Below are positions 1-8,919 of a stretch of 58,849 bases of DNA, one piece after another (position 1 is the stretch's first letter; the number at the start of each line of letters is the position of its first letter). Source of the DNA: Crocinitomicaceae bacterium (lineage in GTDB: Bacteria > Bacteroidota > Bacteroidia > Flavobacteriales_D > Crocinitomicaceae); assembly GCA_014762645.1 (NCBI GenBank), contig JABURP010000023.1:1-58849 (forward strand), written 5' to 3'. The notes under the pieces were generated by a model. It made no database searches. It was not told the DNA's origin and was given only the letters and a program-made list of their open reading frames with translations. The translations under genes and the position numbers were made by a program.

Positions 1-53
1 ATAAGATTACAATATCCAAAAACAACTTAAAATAGTACAGTAGTTATCAACAA

Positions 54-1619
54 ATGAACAGCCCTAATAATAATATAAATACATCTCTTCTTCTTAAAAA
101 AATTTATTGTTATTTATTATTTGGGTTTTGGGGGGTTTTAGTTTTTGGGCAGAATGAAGAGATCGATCCAAATGGCTATAATGTCTTTTATTATGAAAAT
201 GGTGAAGTAGCCAGTGAAGGATATTTTCAAGACGGACTTCCTCACGGAGTTTGGAAATCGTACTACCCTTATGGTACATTGAAATCAATAGGTAAGAAAG
301 ACCATGGACAATCGGACAGCTTGTGGAAATTTTTTGACAAGGAAGGAAAATTAACGTGGTCCTATGAATACGCAAACGACATGAAAAATGGTTGCGCCAC
401 GAAATATGATTCTCTGGGAAATGTTGAAAAAGAAGCATTTTATGTGGATGACGTTAAGCAAGGTGAAGAACAATGGTTTTATCCAGATGGGTCATTGAAA
501 AAAATTGTACACTATGAAAACGGTGATGAAGATGGATTGGCTGTCACTTATAACAAGGAAGGTATAATTATAGAAGAAGAAATTTACAATGATGGTTTTC
601 TCCGTAAAAAACAAACCTTTAACCAGTTAGATGAAAAAGGTGAAAAGACAGGAGTTTGGCGCACTTATTTTCCGAATGGAAACATAAAAACGGAAATTTC
701 TTATGATCGTGGAAAAATGGACGGGACCGCTAAAGAATTTGATAAAACAGGAAAGCTGGTTAACATTAATACAATGAAGGGTGATTCTGTTGCCTCTGAT
801 CCCGGTGGTGTAGTCATGATTGATCTTTACAAAGAATATCATCCAAATGGAAAAGTAAAATTGGTAGGAGGACTCAATAAAGGAATGCGTTCGGGGATTT
901 TTCGTGAATATGATCTGGAAGGGAATTTAGTACAGGGATACGTCTATATTCGTGACACGTTGGTTTCAGAAGGAATGATTTTGCCGGGTGGAATTTTTGA
1001 AGGAGAGTGGAAAACATATTACAAGAATGGCCAGATAAAAGCAAAGGGACCGTTTAAAAATGGTAAGAAACACGGTAAGTGGGTGTTTTATTACCCGGAT
1101 GGCAAAAAAGAACAAGAAGGTAGTTTCAATGAAAATGTTTTAAGTGGTCAATGGACGTGGTATTATCACAATGGGCAGATTAAACGCGAAGAATTTTTTA
1201 ATAGAAAAGGTTTACTGGAAGGCCTGGTGGTTGAATACGATTCATTAGGAAACGAGCTGGCAAAAGGTGAATATTTTAATGGTGAAAGAGAGGGTTCTTG
1301 GTTTTATCATGTTGGAGACTTCAAAGAAGTAGGGGCTTTTATCTTTGGAGAAAGGGATGGTGTGTGGACCCATTATTACAAAAATGGGAAAGTAGCATTT
1401 CAGGGTGAATTCCTGGAAGGAGAACCAAGGGGGAAACACGTCTATTACCATAAAAATGGCATTAAAAAACTCATTGGTAAATATTCGGGTGGTGAAAAAC
1501 ACGGTGTATGGAGAGAATTTAATAATCGGGGTGAAGAAATAGAAACCATACAATATAGACGTGGTGAAATCTATAAGATTAACGGCTTCCGGGTCAATCA
1601 AATTGAAACCGTAGAATGA
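54..1619 (+). CDS. MORN/YwqK-type repeat protein, secreted
   Basis: A 521-residue protein with a hydrophobic N-terminus ending near residue 33 (FGQ|NEE), read as a signal peptide. The rest is about 18 imperfect repeats of roughly 23 residues built on the pattern NG-x-(I/V)-K-x-E-x-x-(Y/F)-x-x-G-x-x-x-G-x-W-x-x-Y-Y, which is the MORN variant found in YwqK-like proteins. These repeats form extended beta-hairpin arrays; a specific partner cannot be read from the sequence. The stop codon overlaps the start of the downstream PAS histidine kinase (ATGA), so the two are almost certainly co-transcribed. That makes a surface or periplasmic accessory to the sensor kinase possible, but this is inference. 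No C-terminal T9SS sorting domain is visible. Confidence 0.85.
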   Translation: MNSPNNNINTSLLLKKIYCYLLFGFWGVLVFGQNEEIDPNGYNVFYYENGEVASEGYFQDGLPHGVWKSYYPYGTLKSIGKKDHGQSDSLWKFFDKEGKLTWSYEYANDMKNGCATKYDSLGNVEKEAFYVDDVKQGEEQWFYPDGSLKKIVHYENGDEDGLAVTYNKEGIIIEEEIYNDGFLRKKQTFNQLDEKGEKTGVWRTYFPNGNIKTEISYDRGKMDGTAKEFDKTGKLVNINTMKGDSVASDPGGVVMIDLYKEYHPNGKVKLVGGLNKGMRSGIFREYDLEGNLVQGYVYIRDTLVSEGMILPGGIFEGEWKTYYKNGQIKAKGPFKNGKKHGKWVFYYPDGKKEQEGSFNENVLSGQWTWYYHNGQIKREEFFNRKGLLEGLVVEYDSLGNELAKGEYFNGEREGSWFYHVGDFKEVGAFIFGERDGVWTHYYKNGKVAFQGEFLEGEPRGKHVYYHKNGIKKLIGKYSGGEKHGVWREFNNRGEEIETIQYRRGEIYKINGFRVNQIETVE

Positions 1620-4600
1620 ATAGGAAGGGGCAGAACAAAAATGATATTACCAGGGATAAGCATTTTGGACACCTAAAAACGTACAAAGTTTTGGCTATTA
1701 TTCTTGTTCCTCTATTTCTCGTATACTTACTACTGGAGAAAAAATTTGATATTGAAATAGATGTTTTCCAAAAAGCACTATTGATTTATGTTGCCGTTTT
1801 ACTTTTGATATTTTATATTTTTTCTCGGGTAGAAATATTCCGCAAAAATTTTTTGTTTGCCCATTATAGTTTCCTTTCCGGAGTGATGTTAATTAATCTT
1901 GTGTGGTACGCAAGTGATCCCGGAGTTATTCAGAGTACCAGCTTGGTTTTAAGTGCAAACCTTATTGGAATTGGAATTATGAACCCCAAAGTGACTTTGG
2001 GGTTCTTTGTGGCTGTCCTTCTCTCTTATGTTGGAATAGAGTTGGGAAACACACGATTTGGTATTGAGTTGGCCTTAATGCTTCTAGTTACTGCTTCTGT
2101 GGTGACTGGGGTAAATTTTTGGAGAGAACGGATTGTAAAAGAATTACAATCATCCCGAAAAACATTTAAGGGGATATTTGATTATGCGGATCAGCAAATC
2201 TATGTCTTATCCAAAGATTTTGTCATTTTGGATCTTTCCAAAGCAGCTGAAGAGTACTTGAAAGAACACGGCCTTACCAATGTTGAAAATAAGTTGTTTA
2301 ATGAAGTTTTTGTTCTTGAAACAGATGAGTGTAAAGAAAATTTTAATTCAGGAATTGAAAAATGTGAGAAGGAGGGGCGCGCCAGTTTTCTGACAAATTG
2401 TTCCGTTGTTGGTAATGGGGAGTTTATTCCGAAAGAGTTTCATTTACGAAAGGGTCGATATTTTAACTGGGAAGTGTATATCCTTAATGTGCGTATTGTT
2501 AAGGAACAAAAAGACTATGAGAGGGAGTTGTTAAAACACAAAGACAGTGTAACTCAAATACTGGAAAATATCAATCACTTTGTGTTTAATATCTCGTATG
2601 ATCTTAAGGAAAAGGATAAACATCAAGTAAATTTTGTCTCCTCAAAAGTGGAAGAGGTTTTTGGATATTCAGTAGACGAATACATCACTTTGGTGAAATC
2701 AGACCGACTTGATAAGGACAAGCATCCGGATGATCTGGTTGAATTAAAAGCCAAAAGAGAAGCATTATTTCAAAAAGGAGGGAAAGACTCCTGGCGCTTC
2801 AGAATGAAAGTTAATGGAGAATGGCGCTGGATAGAAGAGAAAGTATCCGTTGAAAAAATACCCGGCAGCACCCGAATTTCATTATTCGGTATGGTAAAAG
2901 ATGTTACGGATGAAATTTTAGCTGAAAAACTCTTAAAAGATTCAGAAAGACGCTACCGTCAAATATTTGAAACCAACCTGGCAGGTGTGTATAAAACAAA
3001 TTTAGACGGGGATTTATTGGATTGTAATCCTGCTTTTGCAAAAATCCTTGGCTATGATTCGGCGGAGGAATTAAAAAAGGTAAAAATCCACAACATCTAT
3101 TTTAATGAAAAAGATCGGGAAGCATATATCAAAGAACTAAAAGAGAAGAAACAACTCAACAACTATCAGTTACAGCTAAAACGAAAAGACGGAAGAACAC
3201 TTCTAGTCACAAACAATGTCTCCATTCAAAAAGATGAAACCGGTGAAGAAAACACCATTATAGGAACACTGGTTGATCTCACAGAACTACATGAAACCAG
3301 TTTAGCATTAAAACACAGTGAAGAAAAATACAGACTGCTTTTTGAAGAATCAAACAACGCGATTTTATTGGTTATGTTTTCTGAGGATGGAAGGTTCGTT
3401 GTTGATACAAACCAAATGGCCACAGAACTCTTTGGGCTTGATGAGAACTATCTGGTAGGAAAAGAGCTCTCTGATTTGCTTTCTGACCCTGAAGATCTCA
3501 TGGATGATTTCCTAGAAATTGAAAAGGCCCTGGCAAAAAACAAGAGGGTAGAAAAGGAATGGGTATTTAAAAATAAGGAGAACAATAAATTCTATGCTGA
3601 GGTTTCGTTTGCGTCTATCATGATGGATGAAGACAATGTGGTACAACTCGTTATAAAAGACATTTCTGATAGAAAACAATACGAAAAAGAAATTCTGGAA
3701 AGTAGGCTGAGCTTTAAAAATATTGTGGATAAATCACCGGCTAGTATTTTAATATTCTCAGAAAGTGGAGAGTTGGAGTATGTGAATCCGAATGGAGAGA
3801 ACCTGTTTCTAAATGTGCTGAATTCAAAAGAAAGAAACCTCTATAAAGTATTTCCTGATAACAAACATCATTTAATAGATGACCTCATAAAAGAAGCAGA
3901 AAATGATATTAATTCATATACCGAAATAGAACTGGGAACAGGAGATAACATCAAGCGGTACAGCATTAACGTGGTAAACACGGTTTATAATTTTGAGAAA
4001 GCAAACCTGTTTATGTTGCAGGATATTACCCTGCAAACCGAATATAACATTCAAAAGCTGCGAGCTGAAATGGCAGAAGAAGCCAATATCTCGCTTCAGG
4101 AGGAGATACGAAGACACAAACGAACCCAGTTGTCGTTATTGGAGTCAACGTCTCGCTTAAAGGCTCTATTTGAAAGCTCAGGCCATTTATACATCATTTC
4201 AATTGATCGGGATTTTAATCTGGTGGCATACAATTACAACTTTGTTGACATGGTAAAGGAGTTTTTAGGCATTGATGTTGAAATGGGGATGAATTTTATG
4301 GACATTTTCCCTATTGAGGATTATGCTTATGGCATAATTATAGAACGTTTCAACCAGGTGCTAGCGGGAGAACCTTCGAATCTTATCTCGCGTTTTCAAT
4401 CGAAAAAAGGAGAAGTATGGATGGAGTCTTTTATGAGCCCTATCCAAATTGAGGGCCAGGAGGTAACTGAGATATCTTTTATTTCACACAACATTACGGA
4501 ACAGGTTGAAAACAGAAGAAAAATACTGGAGAGTGAAGAGAACAACAGAGCACTCTTACTGGCCATTCCGGATATTTTATTCAAAGCAAATAATGAAGGA

Positions 4601-5536
4601 TATTTTACAGACTACAGGGCTTCTAGTGAATTAGAGAGAAAAGCTTTCCTTCGCTTTACGAAAACGGAAGAAATTAAAGATCATAAAATTGAAGATGTAC
4701 TGATTGATCAGACAGTAGCGCAGGAAATTAAACGGAATGTACTTCAGGCACTCAATGAAGATAAACTAATCACGCACAATTTTACTGTTGAAACAGAAGG
4801 TGAGGAGAGTGAGAAGGTTCACTACGAAAACCGTTATTCAAAAGTGAATGATGACGAAGTAGTAATTATTTCCAGAAATGTTACCAGTACTGTTGAATAT
4901 GAAGAGAAGCTCATTGAATCAGTGAAGGAAAAAGAAGTTCTTCTGAAAGAGGTACATCACCGGGTTAAAAACAACTTACAGGTAATTAACAGTATTTTGA
5001 ATTTACAATCATCCTATGTAAAGGATGATGAAACCCTTCAAATAATTATTGAAAGTCAAAACAGGATTCGATCTATGTCCTATATTCATGAAAGCCTTTA
5101 TCAAACCAAAGACTTTTCATCCATTGACTTTCAGGATTATATTACCAACCTTGTTCAAAATCTGGTGCATTCGTACGAAGTATACAGTGATAAAACAGAA
5201 CTTGACCTGAAAGTGGACAGTGTTGCATTGGCACTTGACCAGGCCATTCCCTGCGGCTTAATCCTCAACGAATTAATTACAAATGCACTGAAATATGCTT
5301 ACCCGGATCAGACGAGAGGTAAGATCACAATTGAGGTATATGAAAAGGCCAAAAAAGTATATATCAGAGTGCAGGATTTTGGTGTTGGCCTCCCAAAAGA
5401 TTTTGATATATCACAAACAGATTCGCTTGGTTTGAGTTTAGTAGACACATTAATCGATCAGTTAGATGGAGAGCTACAGCTTAAAACAGAGAGCGGAACA
5501 GAATTTTTAATTATCTTTGACAAGCAAGACATCTAA
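1616..5536 (+). CDS. Multi-PAS membrane sensor histidine kinase (HisKA_2 type)
   Basis: A 1306-residue kinase. Residues about 25-170 hold five or six hydrophobic membrane segments. Roughly seven PAS-like modules follow between about 180 and 1090; the clearest start at RYRQIFETNLAGVYKTN and at KYRLLFEESNNAILLV, and several end in PAC-type 'VKDVTD' or 'VIKDISDR' strands. The dimerisation/phosphoacceptor region is HisKA_2 (EVHHRVKNNLQV, His1114/His1115), followed by an HATPase_c domain with N box (LNELITNALKYA), G1 (DFGVGLP) and G2 (LGLSLV). The gene overlaps the MORN gene by 4 nt, and the LytTR regulator starts 8 nt after its stop, so the three form an operon and the regulator is the likely phosphotransfer partner. 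The ligand is unknown. Confidence 0.93.
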   Translation: MNRKGQNKNDITRDKHFGHLKTYKVLAIILVPLFLVYLLLEKKFDIEIDVFQKALLIYVAVLLLIFYIFSRVEIFRKNFLFAHYSFLSGVMLINLVWYASDPGVIQSTSLVLSANLIGIGIMNPKVTLGFFVAVLLSYVGIELGNTRFGIELALMLLVTASVVTGVNFWRERIVKELQSSRKTFKGIFDYADQQIYVLSKDFVILDLSKAAEEYLKEHGLTNVENKLFNEVFVLETDECKENFNSGIEKCEKEGRASFLTNCSVVGNGEFIPKEFHLRKGRYFNWEVYILNVRIVKEQKDYERELLKHKDSVTQILENINHFVFNISYDLKEKDKHQVNFVSSKVEEVFGYSVDEYITLVKSDRLDKDKHPDDLVELKAKREALFQKGGKDSWRFRMKVNGEWRWIEEKVSVEKIPGSTRISLFGMVKDVTDEILAEKLLKDSERRYRQIFETNLAGVYKTNLDGDLLDCNPAFAKILGYDSAEELKKVKIHNIYFNEKDREAYIKELKEKKQLNNYQLQLKRKDGRTLLVTNNVSIQKDETGEENTIIGTLVDLTELHETSLALKHSEEKYRLLFEESNNAILLVMFSEDGRFVVDTNQMATELFGLDENYLVGKELSDLLSDPEDLMDDFLEIEKALAKNKRVEKEWVFKNKENNKFYAEVSFASIMMDEDNVVQLVIKDISDRKQYEKEILESRLSFKNIVDKSPASILIFSESGELEYVNPNGENLFLNVLNSKERNLYKVFPDNKHHLIDDLIKEAENDINSYTEIELGTGDNIKRYSINVVNTVYNFEKANLFMLQDITLQTEYNIQKLRAEMAEEANISLQEEIRRHKRTQLSLLESTSRLKALFESSGHLYIISIDRDFNLVAYNYNFVDMVKEFLGIDVEMGMNFMDIFPIEDYAYGIIIERFNQVLAGEPSNLISRFQSKKGEVWMESFMSPIQIEGQEVTEISFISHNITEQVENRRKILESEENNRALLLAIPDILFKANNEGYFTDYRASSELERKAFLRFTKTEEIKDHKIEDVLIDQTVAQEIKRNVLQALNEDKLITHNFTVETEGEESEKVHYENRYSKVNDDEVVIISRNVTSTVEYEEKLIESVKEKEVLLKEVHHRVKNNLQVINSILNLQSSYVKDDETLQIIIESQNRIRSMSYIHESLYQTKDFSSIDFQDYITNLVQNLVHSYEVYSDKTELDLKVDSVALALDQAIPCGLILNELITNALKYAYPDQTRGKITIEVYEKAKKVYIRVQDFGVGLPKDFDISQTDSLGLSLVDTLIDQLDGELQLKTESGTEFLIIFDKQDI

Positions 5537-5544
5537 GCCAAGTT

Positions 5545-6297
5545 ATGCCAAAAACCAACGTCCTAGTAGTTGAAGACGAAAGTATAGTATCTAAAGATAT
5601 CCAACACAGCCTTAAGAAGTTAGGTTATAATGTGGTGGGAGCTGCCTCTACGGGTGAACGTGCGTTCGAGTTGGCAAGCAGTGAAAAACCAGACATCATC
5701 CTAATGGACATCATGCTCAAAGGAGAAATGAATGGTATTGATACAGCGCAAAAGGTTAAAGAAGAATTGCAGATACCTGTGATTTATCTTACAGCTTACG
5801 CAGATGAATCAACACTTGAAAAAGCAAAAGTAACCGAACCTTACGGATACATAATTAAGCCGTTTAAAGAAGTAGACTTGCACACTTCTATTGAAATGGC
5901 GCTTTACAAGTTTTCAAAAGAAAAAGAAGTTTTAAAAGCGAGGGACCTGTTTTATTCGTTAATCGAAAACAAAGATTCCAAAGATTTTATTTTCGTAAAA
6001 TCAAAAAGCAGACTGGTTAAGATTAAAACATCCGATATTTATTTCGTGGAGGCACTGAAAGATTATGTTGTGATCAATACACTTGATAGCCGCTATACTA
6101 TTCACTCTACCATGAAAGATATTGCTGCAAAACTTGAGCCGGACAACTTTATCAGGGTGCACCGATCATTTATCGTCAGGCTGGATAAAATTGCTTCTAT
6201 CGAGTATCCAAACCTTCACCTGGAAAATGATAAAAAGATTGTACCAATTGGAGGCTCCTTCAAAGATGACCTTATTAAAAAGTTGAACTTAATCTAG
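5545..6297 (+). CDS. LytTR-family response regulator
   Basis: A 250-residue protein. Residues 4-125 form a receiver domain with the acidic pair E10/D11, phosphoacceptor D55 (ILMDIML), T83 and K105 (IIKPF). Residues about 150-250 form a LytTR DNA-binding domain (DIYFVEALKDYVVI, FIRVHRSFIV). It lies 8 nt downstream of the multi-PAS kinase, which should phosphorylate it. Pairing a HisKA_2 kinase with a LytTR output is seen in Bacteroidota. Target promoters cannot be read from this window. Its 3' end overlaps the 3' end of the convergent SCO1-like gene by 9 nt. Confidence 0.94.
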   Translation: MPKTNVLVVEDESIVSKDIQHSLKKLGYNVVGAASTGERAFELASSEKPDIILMDIMLKGEMNGIDTAQKVKEELQIPVIYLTAYADESTLEKAKVTEPYGYIIKPFKEVDLHTSIEMALYKFSKEKEVLKARDLFYSLIENKDSKDFIFVKSKSRLVKIKTSDIYFVEALKDYVVINTLDSRYTIHSTMKDIAAKLEPDNFIRVHRSFIVRLDKIASIEYPNLHLENDKKIVPIGGSFKDDLIKKLNLI

Positions 6298-7002
6298 TTC
6301 ATACTCTTTTTTAAGATCATAAATATCCCGAATAATTTCATCTACTTCCATTGGTTTTGTGCCATCATACATCCCACGAATTCTTCCGTCAGGATCAATT
6401 AGTGCAAAATTTTCGGTGTGTAAAAAATCGGATTCACCACCGTGCTCAAAATCGGGATCAGCCTCATCCGGAACAACCAGGTAAGACTTTCTTGCCATGA
6501 GATATAAATCCTTTTTTGATCCTGTTAAAAACCACCACTTACTGGAATCAGCCTTAAAGCGATTGGCATATTTATAGAGTGTCTGTACTGTGTCTGTAGA
6601 TGGATTAACCGTATGGCTAAGAATCATCACGTTGGGGTCGTCAAGGAATTCAGCCTGGATTCGCGTTAATTGATGTGTCATTTTTGGACAAATACCACCA
6701 CAGGTGGTGAAAAAGAAGTCTGTAACATAGATTTTACCTTGTACATCTGCTTTTGTAATGGTATCCCCAAGTTGATTCAAAAAAGCAAAATCACTGATAG
6801 TATGATCCTTTGAAACGTCCTGCAAACTTGGATCTACCAATTTTGGATTGACATCTGAAGGATTGATAACGCGTAGCCGATTGTTCTTAGCTCTGTTTAC
6901 ACCTGACTCAGGATCTTCGCCGTAGTGCTGCATATTTAAAATCCCGGCGATTGTTATTCCAATGGCAGCAATTAACCCAAAAATTAAAAGCCTTTTCTGC
7001 AT
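6289..7002 (-). CDS. SCO1/SenC family copper-binding thioredoxin-fold protein
   Basis: A 237-residue protein with an N-terminal hydrophobic segment (residues 4-23) serving as a membrane anchor or uncleaved signal. The thioredoxin-like fold carries the SCO copper motif C101-GGI-C105-P and the distal ligand His195 (DFLHTENF). These three ligands match the family that delivers copper to the CuA site of cytochrome c oxidase or acts as an extracytoplasmic thiol reductase. No oxidase genes lie next to it here. The gene is convergent with the LytTR regulator and overlaps it by 9 nt. The 62-nt gap to the downstream PLP-enzyme gene contains no terminator that I can see. Confidence 0.9.
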   Translation of the reverse strand: MQKRLLIFGLIAAIGITIAGILNMQHYGEDPESGVNRAKNNRLRVINPSDVNPKLVDPSLQDVSKDHTISDFAFLNQLGDTITKADVQGKIYVTDFFFTTCGGICPKMTHQLTRIQAEFLDDPNVMILSHTVNPSTDTVQTLYKYANRFKADSSKWWFLTGSKKDLYLMARKSYLVVPDEADPDFEHGGESDFLHTENFALIDPDGRIRGMYDGTKPMEVDEIIRDIYDLKKEYELD

Positions 7003-7064
7003 TTATCTGTTGTGTTTTTGGCAAATTTCGGGATTAAAAGCGAAATAAAAACGAATAAGGATCA

Positions 7065-8312
7065 CTATATCTTTTGTAAGGCCTGGTCGAGGTCATGAAT
7101 AAGGTCATCACTATTTTCAACCCCAACAGACAACCGAATAAGTGAAGATGAAATATTTAATCGTTTTTTATCCTCATCTGAAACTCCCGCATGCGTCATG
7201 GTAGCAGGGTGTTGAATAAGTGATTCTGTAGAGCCCAAACTAACGGCCAACTTGACAAGCGTTAATGAGTTGATAAATTTAAATGCTTCTTTTTCTTTGC
7301 CTTTTACTTCAAAAGAAACCATTGCCCCTGCAGATTCACATTGACGATCAAATATCTTTTTGTCTTCTCCTTTTAAGAAACCTAAATAATGAACGTTTTT
7401 AACTTTATCATGAGACTGGAGGTATTTAGCCACTTTTTCAGCATTCGCAGCTTGTTTATCCATCCGAACTTTCAAGGTTTCCAAACTTCGCATTAACAAC
7501 CATCCTGTCCAGGGCCCGGCCATGTTACCCAAAAAGGTTCGCATGGTTTTTAACCGTGTAATTAATTCATTACTTCCCAAACACGCACCGGCAATGAGAT
7601 CACTATGACCTCCGATATACTTCGTTGCGGAATATAGGACCAGGTCAGCACCGTGTTTTAACGGGTGTTGCCAAAGCGGCCCCATGTAAGTATTATCCAC
7701 CGCTACCAGACACTTGTGCTCCGGGGTGGAGTAGGTGTCCGCTAATTCCTTGCACATTTGAATATCTATGATATCGTTCGTTGGGTTTGCCGGAGTTTCC
7801 ACGTAAACCATGGCAATTCTACTTCCTTTACCCGACTCCCGAACCATTTCTATGATTTCATCTTTTGTTTGATGTGGATAATAACCCAGTGCGTCAATAC
7901 CATATTTATCCAAAATATGTTTTATAAAGTGATCTGTTCCTCCATAAACCGGATTACTAAATAACAAGACATCTCCAGGGTGTAAAAACTCCAAAAAAAC
8001 AGTTGAAATAGCTGACATTCCACTTTCAAAAACAGCACACTCTTCGGCCTCATCCCATAAAGAAAGCCTGTTTTCCAGTATTTCAAGATCCGGATTATTG
8101 ATACGGCTGTAAATTAACCCCAGCTGTTCTTCTTCCTTTTTCTCTCTCAGGCCATATGCAACTTCAAAAAAAGCCTTTCCCTCTTCAGCAGATTTGAATA
8201 CAAATGTTGAAGTCTGAAAAATTGGGCATTTTATGGATCCTTCTGACCATTCAGGAGAATAGCCGTGTGACATCATTAAACTTTCCGGGGAGTATTTGTA
8301 TTTAGAGTCCAT
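7065..8312 (-). CDS. Cys/Met metabolism PLP-dependent enzyme, methionine gamma-lyase/cystathionine gamma-synthase type
   Basis: A 415-residue fold-type I PLP enzyme. Visible features are the YSRINNPD segment, the PLP ring aspartate D206 (AVDNTYM), and the Schiff-base lysine K231 in SATKYIGGHSD. The C-terminal SLGSTESLIQHPATMTH segment is typical of the family. Substrate specificity among methionine gamma-lyase, cystathionine gamma-lyase and gamma-synthase cannot be fixed by eye. The gene is transcribed divergently from an Lrp/AsnC regulator 145 nt away, a common arrangement for amino-acid-responsive control, so a catabolic role toward methionine or homocysteine is my preferred reading. A perfect TAnnTTTG element lies 11 nt upstream of the start. 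Confidence 0.88.
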   Translation of the reverse strand: MDSKYKYSPESLMMSHGYSPEWSEGSIKCPIFQTSTFVFKSAEEGKAFFEVAYGLREKKEEEQLGLIYSRINNPDLEILENRLSLWDEAEECAVFESGMSAISTVFLEFLHPGDVLLFSNPVYGGTDHFIKHILDKYGIDALGYYPHQTKDEIIEMVRESGKGSRIAMVYVETPANPTNDIIDIQMCKELADTYSTPEHKCLVAVDNTYMGPLWQHPLKHGADLVLYSATKYIGGHSDLIAGACLGSNELITRLKTMRTFLGNMAGPWTGWLLMRSLETLKVRMDKQAANAEKVAKYLQSHDKVKNVHYLGFLKGEDKKIFDRQCESAGAMVSFEVKGKEKEAFKFINSLTLVKLAVSLGSTESLIQHPATMTHAGVSDEDKKRLNISSSLIRLSVGVENSDDLIHDLDQALQKI

Positions 8313-8323
8313 GCTTTTTTATA

Positions 8324-8331
8324 CAAAAATA
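8324..8331 (-). promoter_or_regulatory. Bacteroidete -7 promoter element for the PLP-enzyme gene
   Basis: On the minus strand this reads TATTTTTG, a perfect match to the TAnnTTTG consensus, and it ends 11 nt before the ATG at 8312. No convincing -33 TTG was found at the usual spacing. Confidence 0.5.
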
Positions 8332-8352
8332 CGGAATGAAATGGCTATTATC

Positions 8353-8385
8353 CAGTATTATGACCAATTATAGAATTATATACTG
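8353..8385. promoter_or_regulatory. Candidate Lrp-type operator (spaced inverted repeat)
   Basis: The arms CAGTAT (8353-8358) and ATACTG (8380-8385) are perfect inverted repeats around a 21-nt AT-rich spacer, lying midway between the divergent PLP-enzyme and Lrp/AsnC genes. Lrp-family dimers often bind AT-rich imperfect palindromes in such divergent regions and control themselves. The assignment rests only on position and symmetry. Confidence 0.3.
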
Positions 8386-8457
8386 TAAAAACCATAAAAT
8401 GAAGAAAAAACAGGGCGTATTTTTTGTATTTTTAAGAATCAACAGAAAAAACAACTA

Positions 8458-8916
8458 ATGGAATTGGATGCTACAGACCGCAAACTATTGAATTTGCTAC
8501 AAAAAGATGCTTCATTAACGCACAAACAACTAGCAGAGCAGTTAAACCTTACTGTCACACCTGTATATGAACGTATAAAGAAATTAAAAAAAGAAGGCGT
8601 CATAGAAGGAATCAGAGCAACAGTGAACAGGACCAAAGTAGGTAAACCTGTATTGATATTTTGTGAAGTCTCGGTTACTAACCACAAAAAAGAAAACCTT
8701 GACCGTTTTGAAAAAGAGGTATTGGAGCTGGACGAAGTCGTTGAGTGTTTCCATGTTTCAGGAAAACACGATTACATGCTGAAAATAGTACAAACAAGCA
8801 TGGAGGAATACCGTGGCTTTTTAGTAGATAAGCTGGCAAAAATTGAAGGTGTAGGGAACGTCAATAGTGCCTTTGTTATGAAGGAACTTAAGCAAGGAAA
8901 TACGATCTCATTATAA
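8458..8916 (+). CDS. Lrp/AsnC family transcriptional regulator
   Basis: A 152-residue protein of normal family length. Residues 1-60 form the AsnC-type winged helix-turn-helix (LDATDRKLLNLLQ, LTVTPVYERIKKLKKEGVI). Residues about 65-150 form the RAM effector domain (FHVSGKHDYMLKI, VGNVNSAFVMKELK). It is divergent from the methionine gamma-lyase-type gene, which suggests that it senses an amino acid linked to that enzyme and regulates the pair; this is inferred from arrangement. Its stop lies 3 nt from the convergent end of aspS. Confidence 0.93.
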   Translation: MELDATDRKLLNLLQKDASLTHKQLAEQLNLTVTPVYERIKKLKKEGVIEGIRATVNRTKVGKPVLIFCEVSVTNHKKENLDRFEKEVLELDEVVECFHVSGKHDYMLKIVQTSMEEYRGFLVDKLAKIEGVGNVNSAFVMKELKQGNTISL

Positions 8917-8919
8917 GAC

